From Sycobia sp. Sy_11 (lineage: Eukaryota; Arthropoda; Insecta; Hymenoptera; Epichrysomallidae): a DNA stretch of 64,000 bases. The stretch spans positions 1,230,501 through 1,294,500 of the forward strand of contig JACCIC010000049.1 in NCBI GenBank assembly GCA_018907035.1. The letters run 5' to 3'. Both the position numbers and the translations under genes were made by a program. Positions 10,393 through 25,274 of this stretch are shown here, piece by piece (the first letter of the stretch is position 1; the number at the start of each line of letters is the position of its first letter). The notes beneath the pieces were generated by a model, which made no database searches, had not been told where the DNA came from, and saw only the letters and a program-made list of their open reading frames with translations.

Positions 10393-13300
10393 GTAAGTTT
10401 TACATTATTGATTAAACAGTAAAAATTATAATATTTCTTTATTTATATATATGTATATATATATATGTATTTACTTATTTATTTATTTATTCATGAGAAA
10501 TTCACAAAATTAAAACAAATTGAATTTTGGTAGTTTATATTCAAAATGTTAATCTTTATTTATTTTTATATTTTATGTTGTCTGAAAATTTATTTTGTGT
10601 AGCATTATTAGAATGAAGCAAAAAATAGTTTTCAGCAAAATAATATAAATAAATTTAATATTTTAATTTTTATATTTATATATAAGTATATTTAGATAAA
10701 AAGCAATAATTCTGTTGTTCGTGGTATTTTTGTGTAATTCAATATATACTTATTTTAGGAATATATTTTTATATCTATAAATATTGATATTACTAGTTAT
10801 TGTATATCTTAATATTGGTATATCTAAACAATGTCTAATTAATTTTGTAATGATATTTAGTATTTAAGTGGTTTTATGAATAAAAAAATTCATTGGTATT
10901 AAAATTGTATTTAATTGTTTAGCCAATATTATAAATGAAGTAATAAATTTGGATAGTTAAAAATTAAGTGATATTATTTTCAGGTTAATCCATTTATTCA
11001 ATCTTCGCAGCAGCCGAAAAAAAATATAGATTCAGCAAGATTAGATGATTTAAATGATAAGTCTGAAAAAATAAGTTTGAAGACTATAGATAATTCAGTT
11101 TTGAATCATTCCATACAGCTTTGTCCATTTACTTTTTTAACAGCTGTAAAACGAAAACTAGCACTCGGAAATCATCATTCTTCTAAAAAGACTTATGAGT
11201 CTGAGCAAATTAATAAAGTATCTGAAGCCACAATGGATTTTTTAAAACCATTGAAGGTGCCAGATTTAAAAATTTCACCAAAAGCTGATTATTCTTCTCG
11301 GGAGAGCCTTTTATCAAATGAAGAATTATCTAAGAAAATTGAAGCAGCACAAAGAGATGAAATTGCATTAAAATGTAATGACAGAGGGCCAAAGAAATTG
11401 GATTTTTCTTCATCTAGTACTACCTCTATGCTAAATTATGAAAACGTTGAACCTCTTAAGATGCCTGATTGTGCAATGTCAAAGAAAAAAGATCTGTCTA
11501 GAGATAGTTCTAGAGAAAAAGAGAATCGTTCTAAAAGATTAAAAAAAGATGATTTTAATATGACTAAAAGTAGAGATGATTGTCAAGATATCTTAAAGTG
11601 GTCCAAAAGTCAAAGACATATATCAAGAAAGGAAATCGCTGATTCTATAATTAATAGAAAGTTTAAGAACGATTGTATTTTAGTCCGTAGTCCCAAAGAG
11701 ACTGATATAATATTAAAAAAACCGAAAACTAAAAGTATGACTACTTCTACAAATAGAAAGGATGTTGATAAGCGCCAAAAGTATGTAAACATTCCATCAG
11801 CAAAATTAAAAAGAGATAAATCATTAGATTACAAAAACAAAACCTCAAGTAGTGAATCTTTATATCCATTGGATAAGGGATCAAGATTACATGATAAAAT
11901 TCTGATAAGAGAAGGATACAAAGCAATGATTTCTGAAATCAGTGATCATAAATATAGAGATGATAATCAAACTATAAACACATCAAAACAGGTCGAGGAT
12001 CAAAAATATAAATCACATTCAGAAACACGATTACAAAGTCGTTCCAGTAAAGGCAGTCTAATAAAGCCAATAGAATCTTTAATTCGAGATCAAAATAAAC
12101 GAATTTTAGATAAACAAAAAACTTTATCTAAAACAGATTCAAAACAATCTTCTGAAATAAGTGAGGATCTAACAACTGCTGCTAACTCTACACCTAGTCT
12201 CGTGAAAAATCAAAGTTTTGTTACAGAAGTAGCTTCTTTCACTTCGAAAAGTAAAGAAACGGATAAATGTTCTCAGACAAGTAACAATCGAAATTGCGAA
12301 GAATCTAAATATTCTGACAGTTTTTCAAGTGTTCCTTTGTCTAATCCTGTTTCTAGTAGTACAGTTATTGAAACGAAATTTTCTCAAGATAGTTCGTTGT
12401 CTGAAAAACTTATGGATCCATTAAAAATTTCGTTTAGAGAAGATAATTATTCCAATGTACCTGAATTTTCAGACCTTGTTACTCCTAATATGAATCTCAT
12501 GATTCGTTCCAAAAGGAAAAAAAATATTTTTCAAGAAAGAGAAATTGAAAATAATGATAGAGATTTGAAACAGAGTATGTCAAGAAGCAGCCACAATGTA
12601 GAAGAAGCACATCTTGTAATTTATTACTTTTAACTTATTGAATTATTAAAAAAAAATAATTTGTAAAATTAATAAAAATTTGTTAAATTTAGTTGTAGAT
12701 ATTTAGATAGACATAAATATGAATCATTCAATTACACTTTAAATAAAAAATGTAAATTTTAATTAAAATTCATTTAAATTTTTTGGTTATTTTTATAATC
12801 AAATAATGAGTGTTATAATTTATTGTTATTCTTTTAAATAAATTTGCGTCAAATATACTAACCAGATTATTATGTTATAGAAGCAGCTGCAAGCAGAAAT
12901 GAATTTATTAGATTCATTTAGTGAATCATTAAAACAAGTAATTCATGTTGAACGGTCAAGATTATCAAATGAAGATGTAAAAAAACATACAGCATCTTTG
13001 CAAACTTATCATAAGGATGTAGATTCTAAGAATATTGAATCTGAGATTGTAGGTAACAAAGATAATAGTAAAAATAAGATACAAAAGTCTGTTATTAAAG
13101 TAGTGGAAGTGCAGACTCAAACTGCCAATGACATTGCAACACAAACGGAAGCGATACTTGGTCAACATGGAGTTAATACTAGCTTTGTGTATTTAAGAGA
13201 CTCTATTGACCCAAATGAAGTCCGGCATATTTCTTTAAATTCTGAAGATAGATATGAGGATATGGATCGAGTTGAGGATATTTCACTACCTAGTAAAATG

Positions 13301-16300
13301 AGAACAATGTCTGAAATAAGTTTGCATGAAACTACTTCTTCTATCAAAACAGAAACTGGCACAGAAATTAGCATTTCAACGCGTGGTGTTACATGTTCAT
13401 TTAATAAATATTTAGATTTAGAGGTAGTGTTACATTTTTCTGTTTTCTTTTATTACTATAATCTATTAATTATGTAGTTAATACATGAATAATTTACATG
13501 AAGTTTATAAATATTCTTTATACTTCATTACTGGTTGCTATATTATTTTTTTAAATATATATAATGCATAACATATTCATTAATTTTAGATAATTTCGTT
13601 TTGAACTCCATTTTTACAAAATAGTATTGTTAAAGAAATGTACATTAATTTCGTTTTGAAAATTTAAAATGAATGATTGTGAACTGAAATGGAAAAGGCA
13701 TTGGTTTGCTTACGTTAATGTGTAAACGTCTATTGTTACATATGCGAAAGTTACGCGTGGGTTTGAATTCGATTCCTGACGTATGAAATTTTGGAAAAGT
13801 ATTTTACAAACAGTATCTATCGGATTTTTCGATAACGGAAAATGAATTCGGTCCAATTTTCTTATATGAAATATCTCGTGATGGAGCATTAAGAAAACGT
13901 TAAAATAATTTCATAAATAAAATAAATAAATAAAATAAAAGCAGTAATAAAATTATTAGGAACTTTAAAACAAGCATCAAAGTACCTTAAAATTTTACAA
14001 AAAATTTGCGTTTTTTGATGTCGATTTGTTTCTTTATTTGATAAGTAAATACTTTTCAATTTAGATGGCTCAATTGATAAAAGATGAGCGGCAGAGATAC
14101 GATAAGATCGAAATGCTGTTTAAATCGCGCGAGAAGACCTTGAATGATCGAACTAAAAAATTAGTTAAACTTGAAGAACAGAAACGCGCATTGAGAGATA
14201 CTGGTCAGGACAGTCGCATAAGCTCTGTCAAAAAGAAACAACGAGCTTTGTTGCTAAAACTGCAACAAGAGAAAGATGAAATGAACAGGTAAGTACAATA
14301 TTTTAGACTTATCAGTATAATTAAAGAAATAGCATTCCTTCTTATCTATATATAAAATGCTATTGTGCTTAAATTTATTTTTAACAAAATTCAATTGAAA
14401 ATTTTTTATGTAAAATGCTATTACATTCTTTTCTAACACAATTTATAGAAAGAAGGTAAATGTATAAATGTTTAATATTCACTAAGTGTACAATTTATTT
14501 TTATAGTTACATAGAATAATCACTATTTAATTCTAAATGTATTTTTAATGAATTAAGTAATCAATATGGATAAAAAAATTGATCTATTTAACATAATTTG
14601 TAATTTTAATTTTATTACAAAAATAAAAACTGTGACAGGCTCAAAGAACTTCACAAAATTGCTAGTCAAGAAAGGAAACTCATGCTACAAAAACAACGGG
14701 ATATGTTTAATCCCGAGATGTCTACTAAGAATATTTTAAACAAATTGAAGAGAAGCGCTGATAGTCAATCCCCAAGACGATTGTCTGGGCCTATGAAGGG
14801 ATATGATATTCGTAGTAATTCATCAATAAGTTCCCTAGTAGATTCTGATAAATCACAATTTGATCGTTCACAATTTGATTGTAAAATAAATTTATCTGAT
14901 CTTGCAACTCAAAAAAATGATCAGCCATCTTCAAAACTGGAATTGGATACATCTTTAAAACAAGTAAGAGCTATATTTTTTTTAGCTAATTGCTGTCATT
15001 ATTGTTACCTTATGATTTGAACTAATTATTGATCAGCACTAAATTTTGTTTCAGTTATAGCTTCTGGCATTATAAAACTAAATATTATTGAATAAATTAT
15101 ATCATACAAATATATAATAGAATAAAATGATAAAGTATAATTAATCTAATTAATTTTTTATATTTAGGATCTACATAGTTCAGTTAATATTGATAAAAAA
15201 TTGCTTCAAGTAGAAATAAATAAGCAACAAAAAGAGCAAAGTACAGCTAGATTAAAATATGACTTGAAAACACGAAAGTTTGAAGAAAAAATGCCCAGGT
15301 CGGATATATTAAAATTAAAATCACACCATTATGATCTGGATGCTATACTTAAGCATGGAGCATCAGCAATGAATTTAATGAATAGTGAAAGCCATGCAAG
15401 CTTAAACCAGTTTGAAGATGATAAATCTATTTCTGAAACTAATAAATTTGAATCGGAAGCTTTGATCGAGGAATTAGCACAGATTTGGAAATTACAATTT
15501 CCAGATATTCATCCTGAGGTATGCTAAATCTTAAGAAATATTAGTTATCATTTCAGATTTTTTCCCCTAATAATTTAATATTGTTAAAACAATATTATTA
15601 AATTAATAAATGTTTTTATACACAATAAATTATTTGAATATAATTTTTTTATCTGATTTTAAACTGATTTTTATAATCTTTTAGTCTTTGAATCTATTTG
15701 AAGCATCAGAGTCATTGGAAGTACTCAAAGAATTACAAAGAGCATCTTCATCAAAACGACTGGATAAAGAATCAATAAAGAAACTTCAGCAATATATAGT
15801 AACTAATATGAAGAATGCTAAGCGCAAGGGATTAAAAACACAAAAGATGAAAGTGTTCCAACCTGAATTAACATCGAAATCTGAGGATTGGAATTTAGAA
15901 GAGGGTTTCCGACATCATAAGCGTTCAAAAATTGAGAATGAGCAGCAATCTGATGAAAATGATCGAAATTCAATTTTGGAAGAACTTGACTTTAGTGAAA
16001 GTCAGAGTTCACTGCAAGCTCTTTTAAAACATTCAAATCTGTTGAGGGAACGTAACCAGAAACTGTTACAGGATATTGTTGACGAGCACAATCATGCAAC
16101 AACAGAGAACTCTGAGAGTCCCCTATCGCAAAAGGATGAGGAAGAGAATGTGAGAGGTGGTAATACTTCAGCTAGGTCACATGTCAGTCTCACAATATCA
16201 CATCAAAGCTCAAATGATAGTGATCGAAGCTATTCAAGATCAGTTGTTATTAGATCACAACAGGATCATCATCATAATCATTCAGGATTAAAGACATCTA

Positions 16301-17424
16301 AAAAACTAGAGCAGTAAGTATTATGAGCTATAATGACATATTTAAAGAAGCAATAAACAAAAATGTTAGTTTCTTACATGAAGAAGTTGATTAAGTAAAA
16401 TTTTTATTAAAATTATTATTAGAAATAATTATTATTAAAAGTAATTATAAGAGCAATTATGTTTGAATCGTAGTTACCTAATAATCTGTTGTATATACTT
16501 AAAGCTATGCTAACAATTTTTGACCCAAATGTTATTAAAATTTAGAATTTTTTTTTGTATGTTGCTTTAACGTCGCTCTATCTATTCTTCCAAATACGGG
16601 TGCTAATCAGCGACGGAGGTCTACGATGTGTTTGTAAACAAAGCACACGTAAATTGTTACAGCGGTGCTTGCGTCAATCGGCCGAGACCGGGATTTGAAC
16701 TCGGATCACCGAATTACTAGCCCTTCGCTCTAGCGATCGAGCAAGCGTAGGCCTCTTAAAATTTATAATGTTACACTGTTATAAAATTTAATTTAATTTG
16801 GTTTAACTTTTTATTGACTTGTAGTCAATGAAGGTATAATGAATTAATTAATTTCCAGTTTTTAAATGTCCATACACATGAATAAAAGAAAAAACAATAA
16901 GTATCTTAGTTTGATTGTAAAAAACTACATTATTTTCATATAATTTATACACTAAATGATCACCAAGTTTTAAAATAATTATAATAATTAATTTCTAATA
17001 ATTTACTTTCTTAATTTTACCTAATCAACTTATATTTTAACTGTGTGAAATCAATTTTTTACCAATAATTCATGGACAATGCACGTATAAAGAACGCGGC
17101 GATGGCTTAAGAGCTGCCTACATCATTGTACCTATTACACTACTGAACCAGTTAGTTTTAGCGAAAATATGCCGCTTGGTGATATACGTGTGATCGTCTA
17201 CTCCTACTGCTCATCTGTCTCTTGGAAAACACAAATATCCAAAAAAACGCGTACGTGTGCATCTGTGCACATAACCCGCGGTAGCCGACGAACCACCGTG
17301 CGGGGTACTTTCATATGTATATATCTGGACACGCAGCCGATCTAATTATAAACGCGTCGCGTGTATACACAACACCGAGCGAGAGCTTGTAAAAATAGAT
17401 CACTCTCTCGCATTTTCTCTCTCC

Positions 17425-17478
<54 letters not shown>

Positions 17479-20400
17479 TCCTCGCGATGCTTATTTCGTT
17501 AAGTCTCGCGGGAGCTTTTCCGTTAAATAGGAAAAACGGGGAATAATGACTAACTCTCATACATGGATTGCCCGGCAGAATTCTGAACGCCCGCGAGGCC
17601 ACGCTGGTCTCAAGGCGTAATTGCGTCGAGGAGTGGATCGCCTGGCATGCGCGGCTACGCGAGGAGGAAAATCGCGTAGCACGAATGGAGCAGGCTGCCT
17701 ACAAGCTTGTCAGTGCCACCTCCAAAGCCTTGTCACACAATGGTAAGAGAAGTCGCTTTTATTTTATATTTTGATTCCTCGTCGCTCGCTCTTTTGTTGA
17801 GGATGAAAATGTTTGTTGATAAAAGCGAAAATTATGCCGCGGTACTGGATAACCCGGTTCTTCTGCGCGATTTTTAACGCGGCGTACAATATACTTTTGC
17901 TTAGCGAGATTTAAATATAATTTATAATGAAACGCTTTTTCAACTATAGTTATAGATATGATAATATTTCAAGCCAAGCTTTAAATTGATTTAAATTTTA
18001 ATCTAAAAGTATAGGATTGGGAAACGTAATGCTCAATTGATAATGAAATAATTGCCTATATGCGATACCTCTAATTATGAGTCTGTAAATATCAAAGATT
18101 CCACTTTAACCATTGCTATTAATGTGTGTTTGCTACATTTATATAGATAAGCATCGAATGAATTTACGAAAATGGATCATATTTTTAATTAATCGTTTTT
18201 AACTACGCGAAACGAACATGCTAAATATATAATTAGAGACGTCGGTAATAAAAAGAAGAAAAAAAAACGAAACAATCTAATTTAAGCTCTTTAAATTAAA
18301 AAGAAATTCTTGAAAATGATCAAGTAAAGTATTTTTATATTAATGTCGCATGTATAGATAGGAATTATATATTTGATCCAGTAATCTTCATGTGTAATAT
18401 TTTTATGAATTAAAATATTTAATTGAAATATTTCAAAACTGTAAAATGAGCTCATTTTAATTAGATAAAATATAAACTGAATTTTTCGTCCGAAGTTTAG
18501 ATTATTTATTATTAACTCGGTAATTTTAATTTCGCAACGCAATGTTATGTGCATGCTTAACATTTTTACTTCCTCAAAACTTTCATTATTTGAAATACAT
18601 TTCACTTTATACCATAAACAGTTAAAATATAAACTTAAAGCATTATTCTTGTTTATTTAAAAGATATTTGTTTTTGAAACGCTTTGAATTCAGACACAAC
18701 AGTTTCCTCGGACACTAGCGATGTCGAGGGAAGAATTGAGCTGCTCACGCAAAAATTGGCGGATCGTCGTCTGGAGATGGCACGGCTTAAGAAGGAAGCT
18801 CGAAAACAAGCTAAGCAAAGACTCAGAGAATTAGAAGCTAATTTATTAAATCAAATCAAGGTTAGAGAGCTTTACTAAATATATATATTTTTTAAATAAA
18901 TATAACAATATTTGACGATTTATTCTTGTTTTTTGCATTAATTTAAATATTTTCATTCACAGAAATACGATGTCACGATACATGAAATGCGTAAAAAATT
19001 AGATTTACGAAGGGCATCGTCTAAGGATGATGAAAAACTAGCTATTGAATCAAAGACAGTGGTTAATTTTAAAGTGCCTGAAATTCCGATTAAAAAAATA
19101 CAAGAAATTTACAAAAGCAGTGATTTACTGCGATCGAAATCGGATTCCGAAATAATATCGTCGAGGAGTCAAGAATCTGTCAAAAAGTCGAAAGATGAGA
19201 AAACTAAATCGAGTGGTGCAGACAGAGATTTATCTAAAAGTAAGAATACTGACGAACCTAAGCCAATATATTCACTTTATACCGTTGATGACGAAGATCA
19301 TGAATCTGAGAGATCGGACAATAGTGCTGTACAATCTTATAAAACGAAATCTAACTCGGAAGAAATCGCGACTCAAAAAAGTATTGCAACAGAAATACCA
19401 GACATGAAAAGGTCGTCCTCTCAAAGTAGCAATATTTCTGAAGAAATAATCAGTGAAGCATATTCTATAAAATCACCTTCAGAGCAAATACAAACTGCGC
19501 AAATTTCAGATACGCAGGTATCTAATGATTTGTCAAAACAAATTGAGATATCTAAACAAGAGATGAAAGAAAGTACGAATATTGAAGAGGAGTGGTCGCC
19601 CGGCTCAAATGATACGTCGCTAATTTTTTCAAAAAAACTAGATCATATTCAACTACACAATAAAGAATTAAACGACGATATTCATACTTTAGAAAATGAT
19701 TTAAAGGAACTAACAGAAATGATGTCCAACTTTAACAAGAAACCAGAAGATAAGAATTCAAAATTAATTGATGTTACTGATCAAATCAACGCTGATATTA
19801 GTACTTCTAAAAATATTTCTGAGGAATTGACTTCTGAAATTATGATACACACGGAAGTTACAGATCAAGAGAAACAATTAGTCTCCGATCATAAAAATAA
19901 ATCTATAGTAACTGAAGATATTCACACATATTTACCTTGCAATAGTTCTAATACAAATCAAGAGCTTCTTTCAAATGTTAATGTTGAAAGTGTAATTAAT
20001 ACTGTTTCTGAATTTGGATCAGTTACTGTACAGAATGACAAGGAAAATGTATCACCAAATAAATCTCATTCTCTAAAACATCGTGCATTTAAAGCATCAG
20101 ACAATGTTATTAGTAGTCAAATTGACACTGATAATGGCTCAGATATAATACAGAATGGCAACATTAATCAGTTTGCAACGTCTAAGGATAAGCATGAAAT
20201 CTCCACAAATCACGTCATATCGTTAAAAATAGATGATAACAAAACTTTAGAAAAACAACTTCACTCGTTGATCGATGATAGATGTACCGAAACAAATATT
20301 TCTACTGCCGAAGATGTTTCGGTTAGTTTAGCTGCATCATTAGCAAATAAGGAAAATGAACATGAAACAATATTTGAAGATAACTACACCGAAAATAAAC

Positions 20401-23400
20401 ATTCTGAAATAAAGAGTATTTCTGCGGACCAAGTAACGTCTACACATATTGAACAAAATAAAAATACTGCTGAAGGAACGTCCGTAGTAATGGAGATGAA
20501 ATCGAAAGTAATTGACGATGTAAAAGTACCTTCCTCTGAAGAAGCTGGTATTCTATCATTAAAAGAAAATGTAGATACTAAATATTTATGCAGTAAGGAT
20601 GTATCGGCTGATAATGACTGGACATTATCTGATTCTTTCGAAATCCAGCAGATTTCAATGAAAGATTTAAAATCTGATGTATCTCAATTAGAAGAAACGG
20701 TTGATGAGCACATACGTAAAAATAACGAACAACATTGTTTCAGCGATATGGACGATTCTACAATGTTTGTTCCTAAAGGCGAATCAACCAATATTCAAGA
20801 TACATTTGTCCTCCGTTTAGATGAATCCAGTGAGTCGCGAATTGGCATACGGACAGATGAATTTAACGACATTTTGGAAATAATCGAACGAGAGACAAAA
20901 AAAACTGACGAATCGCCAGATAAAGTCTCGGCATCTGAAATTCCCAATGTGGCTTCGAATTTATCAAAGGTTAATGATAAAATTGATTCTCCTATTGAGT
21001 ACGATGTGTCAGTGACAATAAAATCGATAGATCAAGAATCGGAAAGTATTGACGAAGAAATTGAAACTAAAAATGATGCAAGTACCTCTGAATACTCTTT
21101 GAGTGAAAAATGCGCAGAAAAATCCTTGGTAGAAAAGAATGAAGATTTACCACAAATAGAAATTGGCGTAAAGATAGAATTGATTGATGAGTTGAATGAC
21201 AATAACAAAAGTAAAGTAAAACCAAGTTCTTCCATGAAACAAAATGAGACTAAAGTAGTAAACGTTCAAGAAATAGCAAGTGAAGATCGAGGTAGCTCAG
21301 ATGGAGAACAGATGGATAATTTGATCGAAACTGTGGAGGGTAAACTCGATATTGTGGAAAAACATACGCCTGTAGAAGAGACAAATGAAAAAAATGTAAT
21401 CGAAACTATTAAAGAGAAACCAAAAACGCATGTTACAGTTTTCTTAAATAAAACTTTCGAGGTAATAAAAGATCCAGGGTACGAAGATATTTCAGAGGAA
21501 AGTTTAGAAATATCAGAAATTCTTGACATATCGGAATCTCGTTCACAACAGAAATCAAAGAAATTTACTAAAATTCCAGAAAAGTATGTTATCAAATCAA
21601 AGTCGGACGAGGTTCTGCGTATATTAGATGAGATATCAAATAAATCCAGTAATATTAAAGAAGAAACTCGAAATCATAATCAAAATGATAAGACTGCCTT
21701 AGAAATCACAAGCCCAAAAGTTGTTCATGAAAAGCAAGAATTTACACAAGTTTCGCCTATACAAAAATTAAGCGATTTGGAAAGTACAAATGTAAATAAA
21801 TCTACCTCAATTGAAGAAGTTTTGACGGATAAGATCGTTCTACCGGAAGAAGAAAAATCTACTCTTGAAGATGAAATCCCACAGAAGCAAGACGAATTAT
21901 TAAAAATCACATCGGAATCTAGCGACATCGGCGCTCTTGACACACCTCGTGGTATTTCTGAAATTGACATGGATTCTCCTAGGGAGATTAATGAGGAATC
22001 CCGTCTTGATCTTGAAGCTCTCGATGACAATCTACTAAGTTCAAACACATTGCTGCAAACACCGCAAGCAAACGACACTAAGACCGAGTTTCCTAAAGCG
22101 TCGATGGGTGCCACGTCTGAAAAGGACATCGAAGCTATGATCAAGAAATTGGAAGGTATTGTTTTTGAATCATTCAAAATCTTTTACTTTATTCTCTTAT
22201 TTCGGATTTAGTTCGTTATTTTTTGTATTTTTCGTGGCTGTGTTATATGGCAAATTAGCGATGACGCAAAATATCGAATTGAATTCAAGCAGTCTACTTT
22301 TTTGTGAAAGCTACACATGCGTTTACATAGTTCTATATAAAATCATAGGGATAGAATTAACAAATTGCAATTAACTAATACCTTAAAATAATTGATTTTC
22401 CGTTATATTTTTATTTCAATTTTGATATACTGATAAAAGTATTTATAAGATGCCCAATCCACTGATATTTAAAATAATTAATAAAACAGGATAATCAAAA
22501 TAATAATATAGATTTATTTTTTTATGCTAACTTTATTAGATTAAAAGTTAACTTTTACTTATTACGAAATATAAATATAATTTGATAAAATGTAAATAAT
22601 TGATCTTATTACATTTATCTAATATTTGCATGCTAATGATCGGAGCCAAAATCAAAATTCGTAAATTTGTGTAAACTTATGTAGCTTTCAATAGTACAGA
22701 AATTTCGAAAAAAAAGAAGCTTTCAACGCTGTATTGAACGCACTTTGATTTTGAAATAAAAAGTAGGCTATGTGCAGACCTTAACGGTATATCTCCATGT
22801 CAAATTGTATTTATTTAATGTTTAAATCTTCTATTAAGAAATCTCAATTGTTTTATAATAATATTTTTAAATATTTTCTATAAAATTTACTAAATTATAT
22901 TTTTTCTCTAATTATTATTATTTTTGTAAATAAATTATATCTTAAACAATTAATTAAATATATATATATATATGTTAATTTTCGGAGCAATAATTATTTT
23001 TATTGTTGTATCTTACTATCTTGTTAATGTTTTAGAAAAAAATATATATTTATTAGAATTTTCTGGTGATTGTTTGCATTAATTCTAAATTATTTTATAT
23101 ACATATATATATAATCCAGAATTTAAATATTTCAATTTGATACATGTAAATAAGTAAAACGAATTCGTTCACGAAACACACTGCAAAATCGTAAAATCAT
23201 TGAGATATTTTCTTATGTGTTATATTAGAATTTTTAATTACTTATTTTGGCTGAGAGATATTGTTTGTTATTTACCGAATGCATTTCGCACACGTATTAA
23301 TATCAGTGCGATAGTATTCGAAAATTCGGGACGAGAAACAAAAAACATGAGCGGCACGCTATGTAAATTTATTTTTATTGATATATACATATATATTTTT

Positions 23401-23695
23401 TTTTATTTTCTTATAATGGCTGTGTGCTCCTATGCAAAAATGCATCGCCTGGTATAGCAAATCTGTTGTTTATTTTACAGAATAGCAAAGTCGAGATAAT
23501 ATTTATCATAAAGGTAATATACATACATTCGACAAAATTTGGAATGACATGAATCATTGACTTGTCTTCTTTGTACAAATTAGGTGTCGCATGAACATGC
23601 TTGCCCATTCATATCTATATTATATATATTTTTACAATACATCTATCTATATGAGTTATATATCAATATGCACAAAAGCCTGTAAATATGTGTAT

Positions 23696-23745
<50 letters not shown>

Positions 23746-25199
23746 TTTTAATCTACCTCCCCCCTTATTGTTTAATATCCAATATATAAATATTGTTATG
23801 TAAGTGCCGTAAGTAATTTATGAATGTAACGGCCTTGACCAGTTTTTTATACATTAGTCTAGTTATCCAAAATATTATCACAATGTTCTTTTTCTGCCAA
23901 AACAAGAATAATAAACGTGTACTATAAAATTTATTATTTCCGAAATAGTAATGAAAAAATTAATTCTACATATGAATTTATGCTTGCAATTATAACTTTT
24001 ATTTGTATTATCAACTATTCTTCCAGATCATCTTAATAATATAATTAATTAATATAGAGTATTTTAAAATTTATATAAATATAATATTACGAAATCGATC
24101 AATATTCAATTTCTTTATCAATAATTAATTTGTACCTTTATTAAAAAAAAAATCAATATTTCCATACGTCAAAAATAGAATATATATGATTTGCAATTTA
24201 AATTTATGTATGAAATTTTATATATACATATATAATTTATACATATATATGTATTTCATAAATTTTAATGGAATGTTGTCGACCCAGCTTTAACTATGTT
24301 TTTATTTGCATTAAAAGAACCTCTCCTATGTGTATTTTAAATTCGATACTTAAGTTATAAATTATCCTATAGGCGCACTAAAGATTCAGTATATATTCCC
24401 CTACCCCTTAATATACGTATGAGATAATTATATATAATAATCAAAAAAAAAATTATGACGAGTTGCTTACCTTTACTTTAAAAATCGTAGTAGATTGTTT
24501 TACATAAATATTAATAACTTTGTTTGCGATTAGCCGCGACGGGGCAGCCGGGCCTCGAAGACGCCGAATTGGCAGCTAAACTACTTCAGATAGAGAATCT
24601 TCAACTTGAGCTCGAGGTAAGAACAATTTGAGATGATTTTTATGAGATGAAGTAACTCATGAATCTTTTTAAGAATAGATGTCCTAAAATGTATTTTGTC
24701 TTCTATTCCTATTCTCTATTTTTCTTCTCACTTCTCGTTTTTTTTTCGATATACTACCGAAAGCACAAAAAAATCAGAAAAAGCAAGTTACTTTTTTATA
24801 AGCTTCTATAATTTTAACATGAAAACCCAAAGATAACAAACTTGTCAGGCAATATTACGACTCTTATTCGTGACATAAATGTTTTTACTTTAAGAAAAAC
24901 TATAATTCGTTATGAAATTTATAACGACGATTTTAATACAATGTTGTATATCGAAAATTTTACATATTTTTAGTTCTTCAGACAATTTTATTAATTTTTT
25001 TCTGATTCATGTTACTTATTACGAAAAAATTTTATTATTCCTTTTTTTTTAATTCACGATATCTTTAAATATTAAAATATAGACCTCAATTTTTTAAAGA
25101 TCTATATAGATCTAATCTGTGGATGTTTTGCTTGCAAATAGTTGATAATATGTTAGCTGAGAAGGTTTACGAAACGATTTTTTTACAGCTGACAGGTGG

Positions 25200-25274
<75 letters not shown>

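Noticed and set aside
16681..16753. Possible functional tRNA gene on the minus strand
   Set aside because: The A and B boxes are good, but the anticodon arm is irregular and the acceptor ends pair poorly. The sequence continues into a body and A-tail with target-site duplication, so it is the head of a SINE.
22159..24532. Searched for a CAP-Gly exon in CEP350 intron 10
   Set aside because: No frame on the plus strand with the Gly-rich GKNDG-type signature and splice sites was seen; the frames present are hydrophobic AT-driven chance ORFs.
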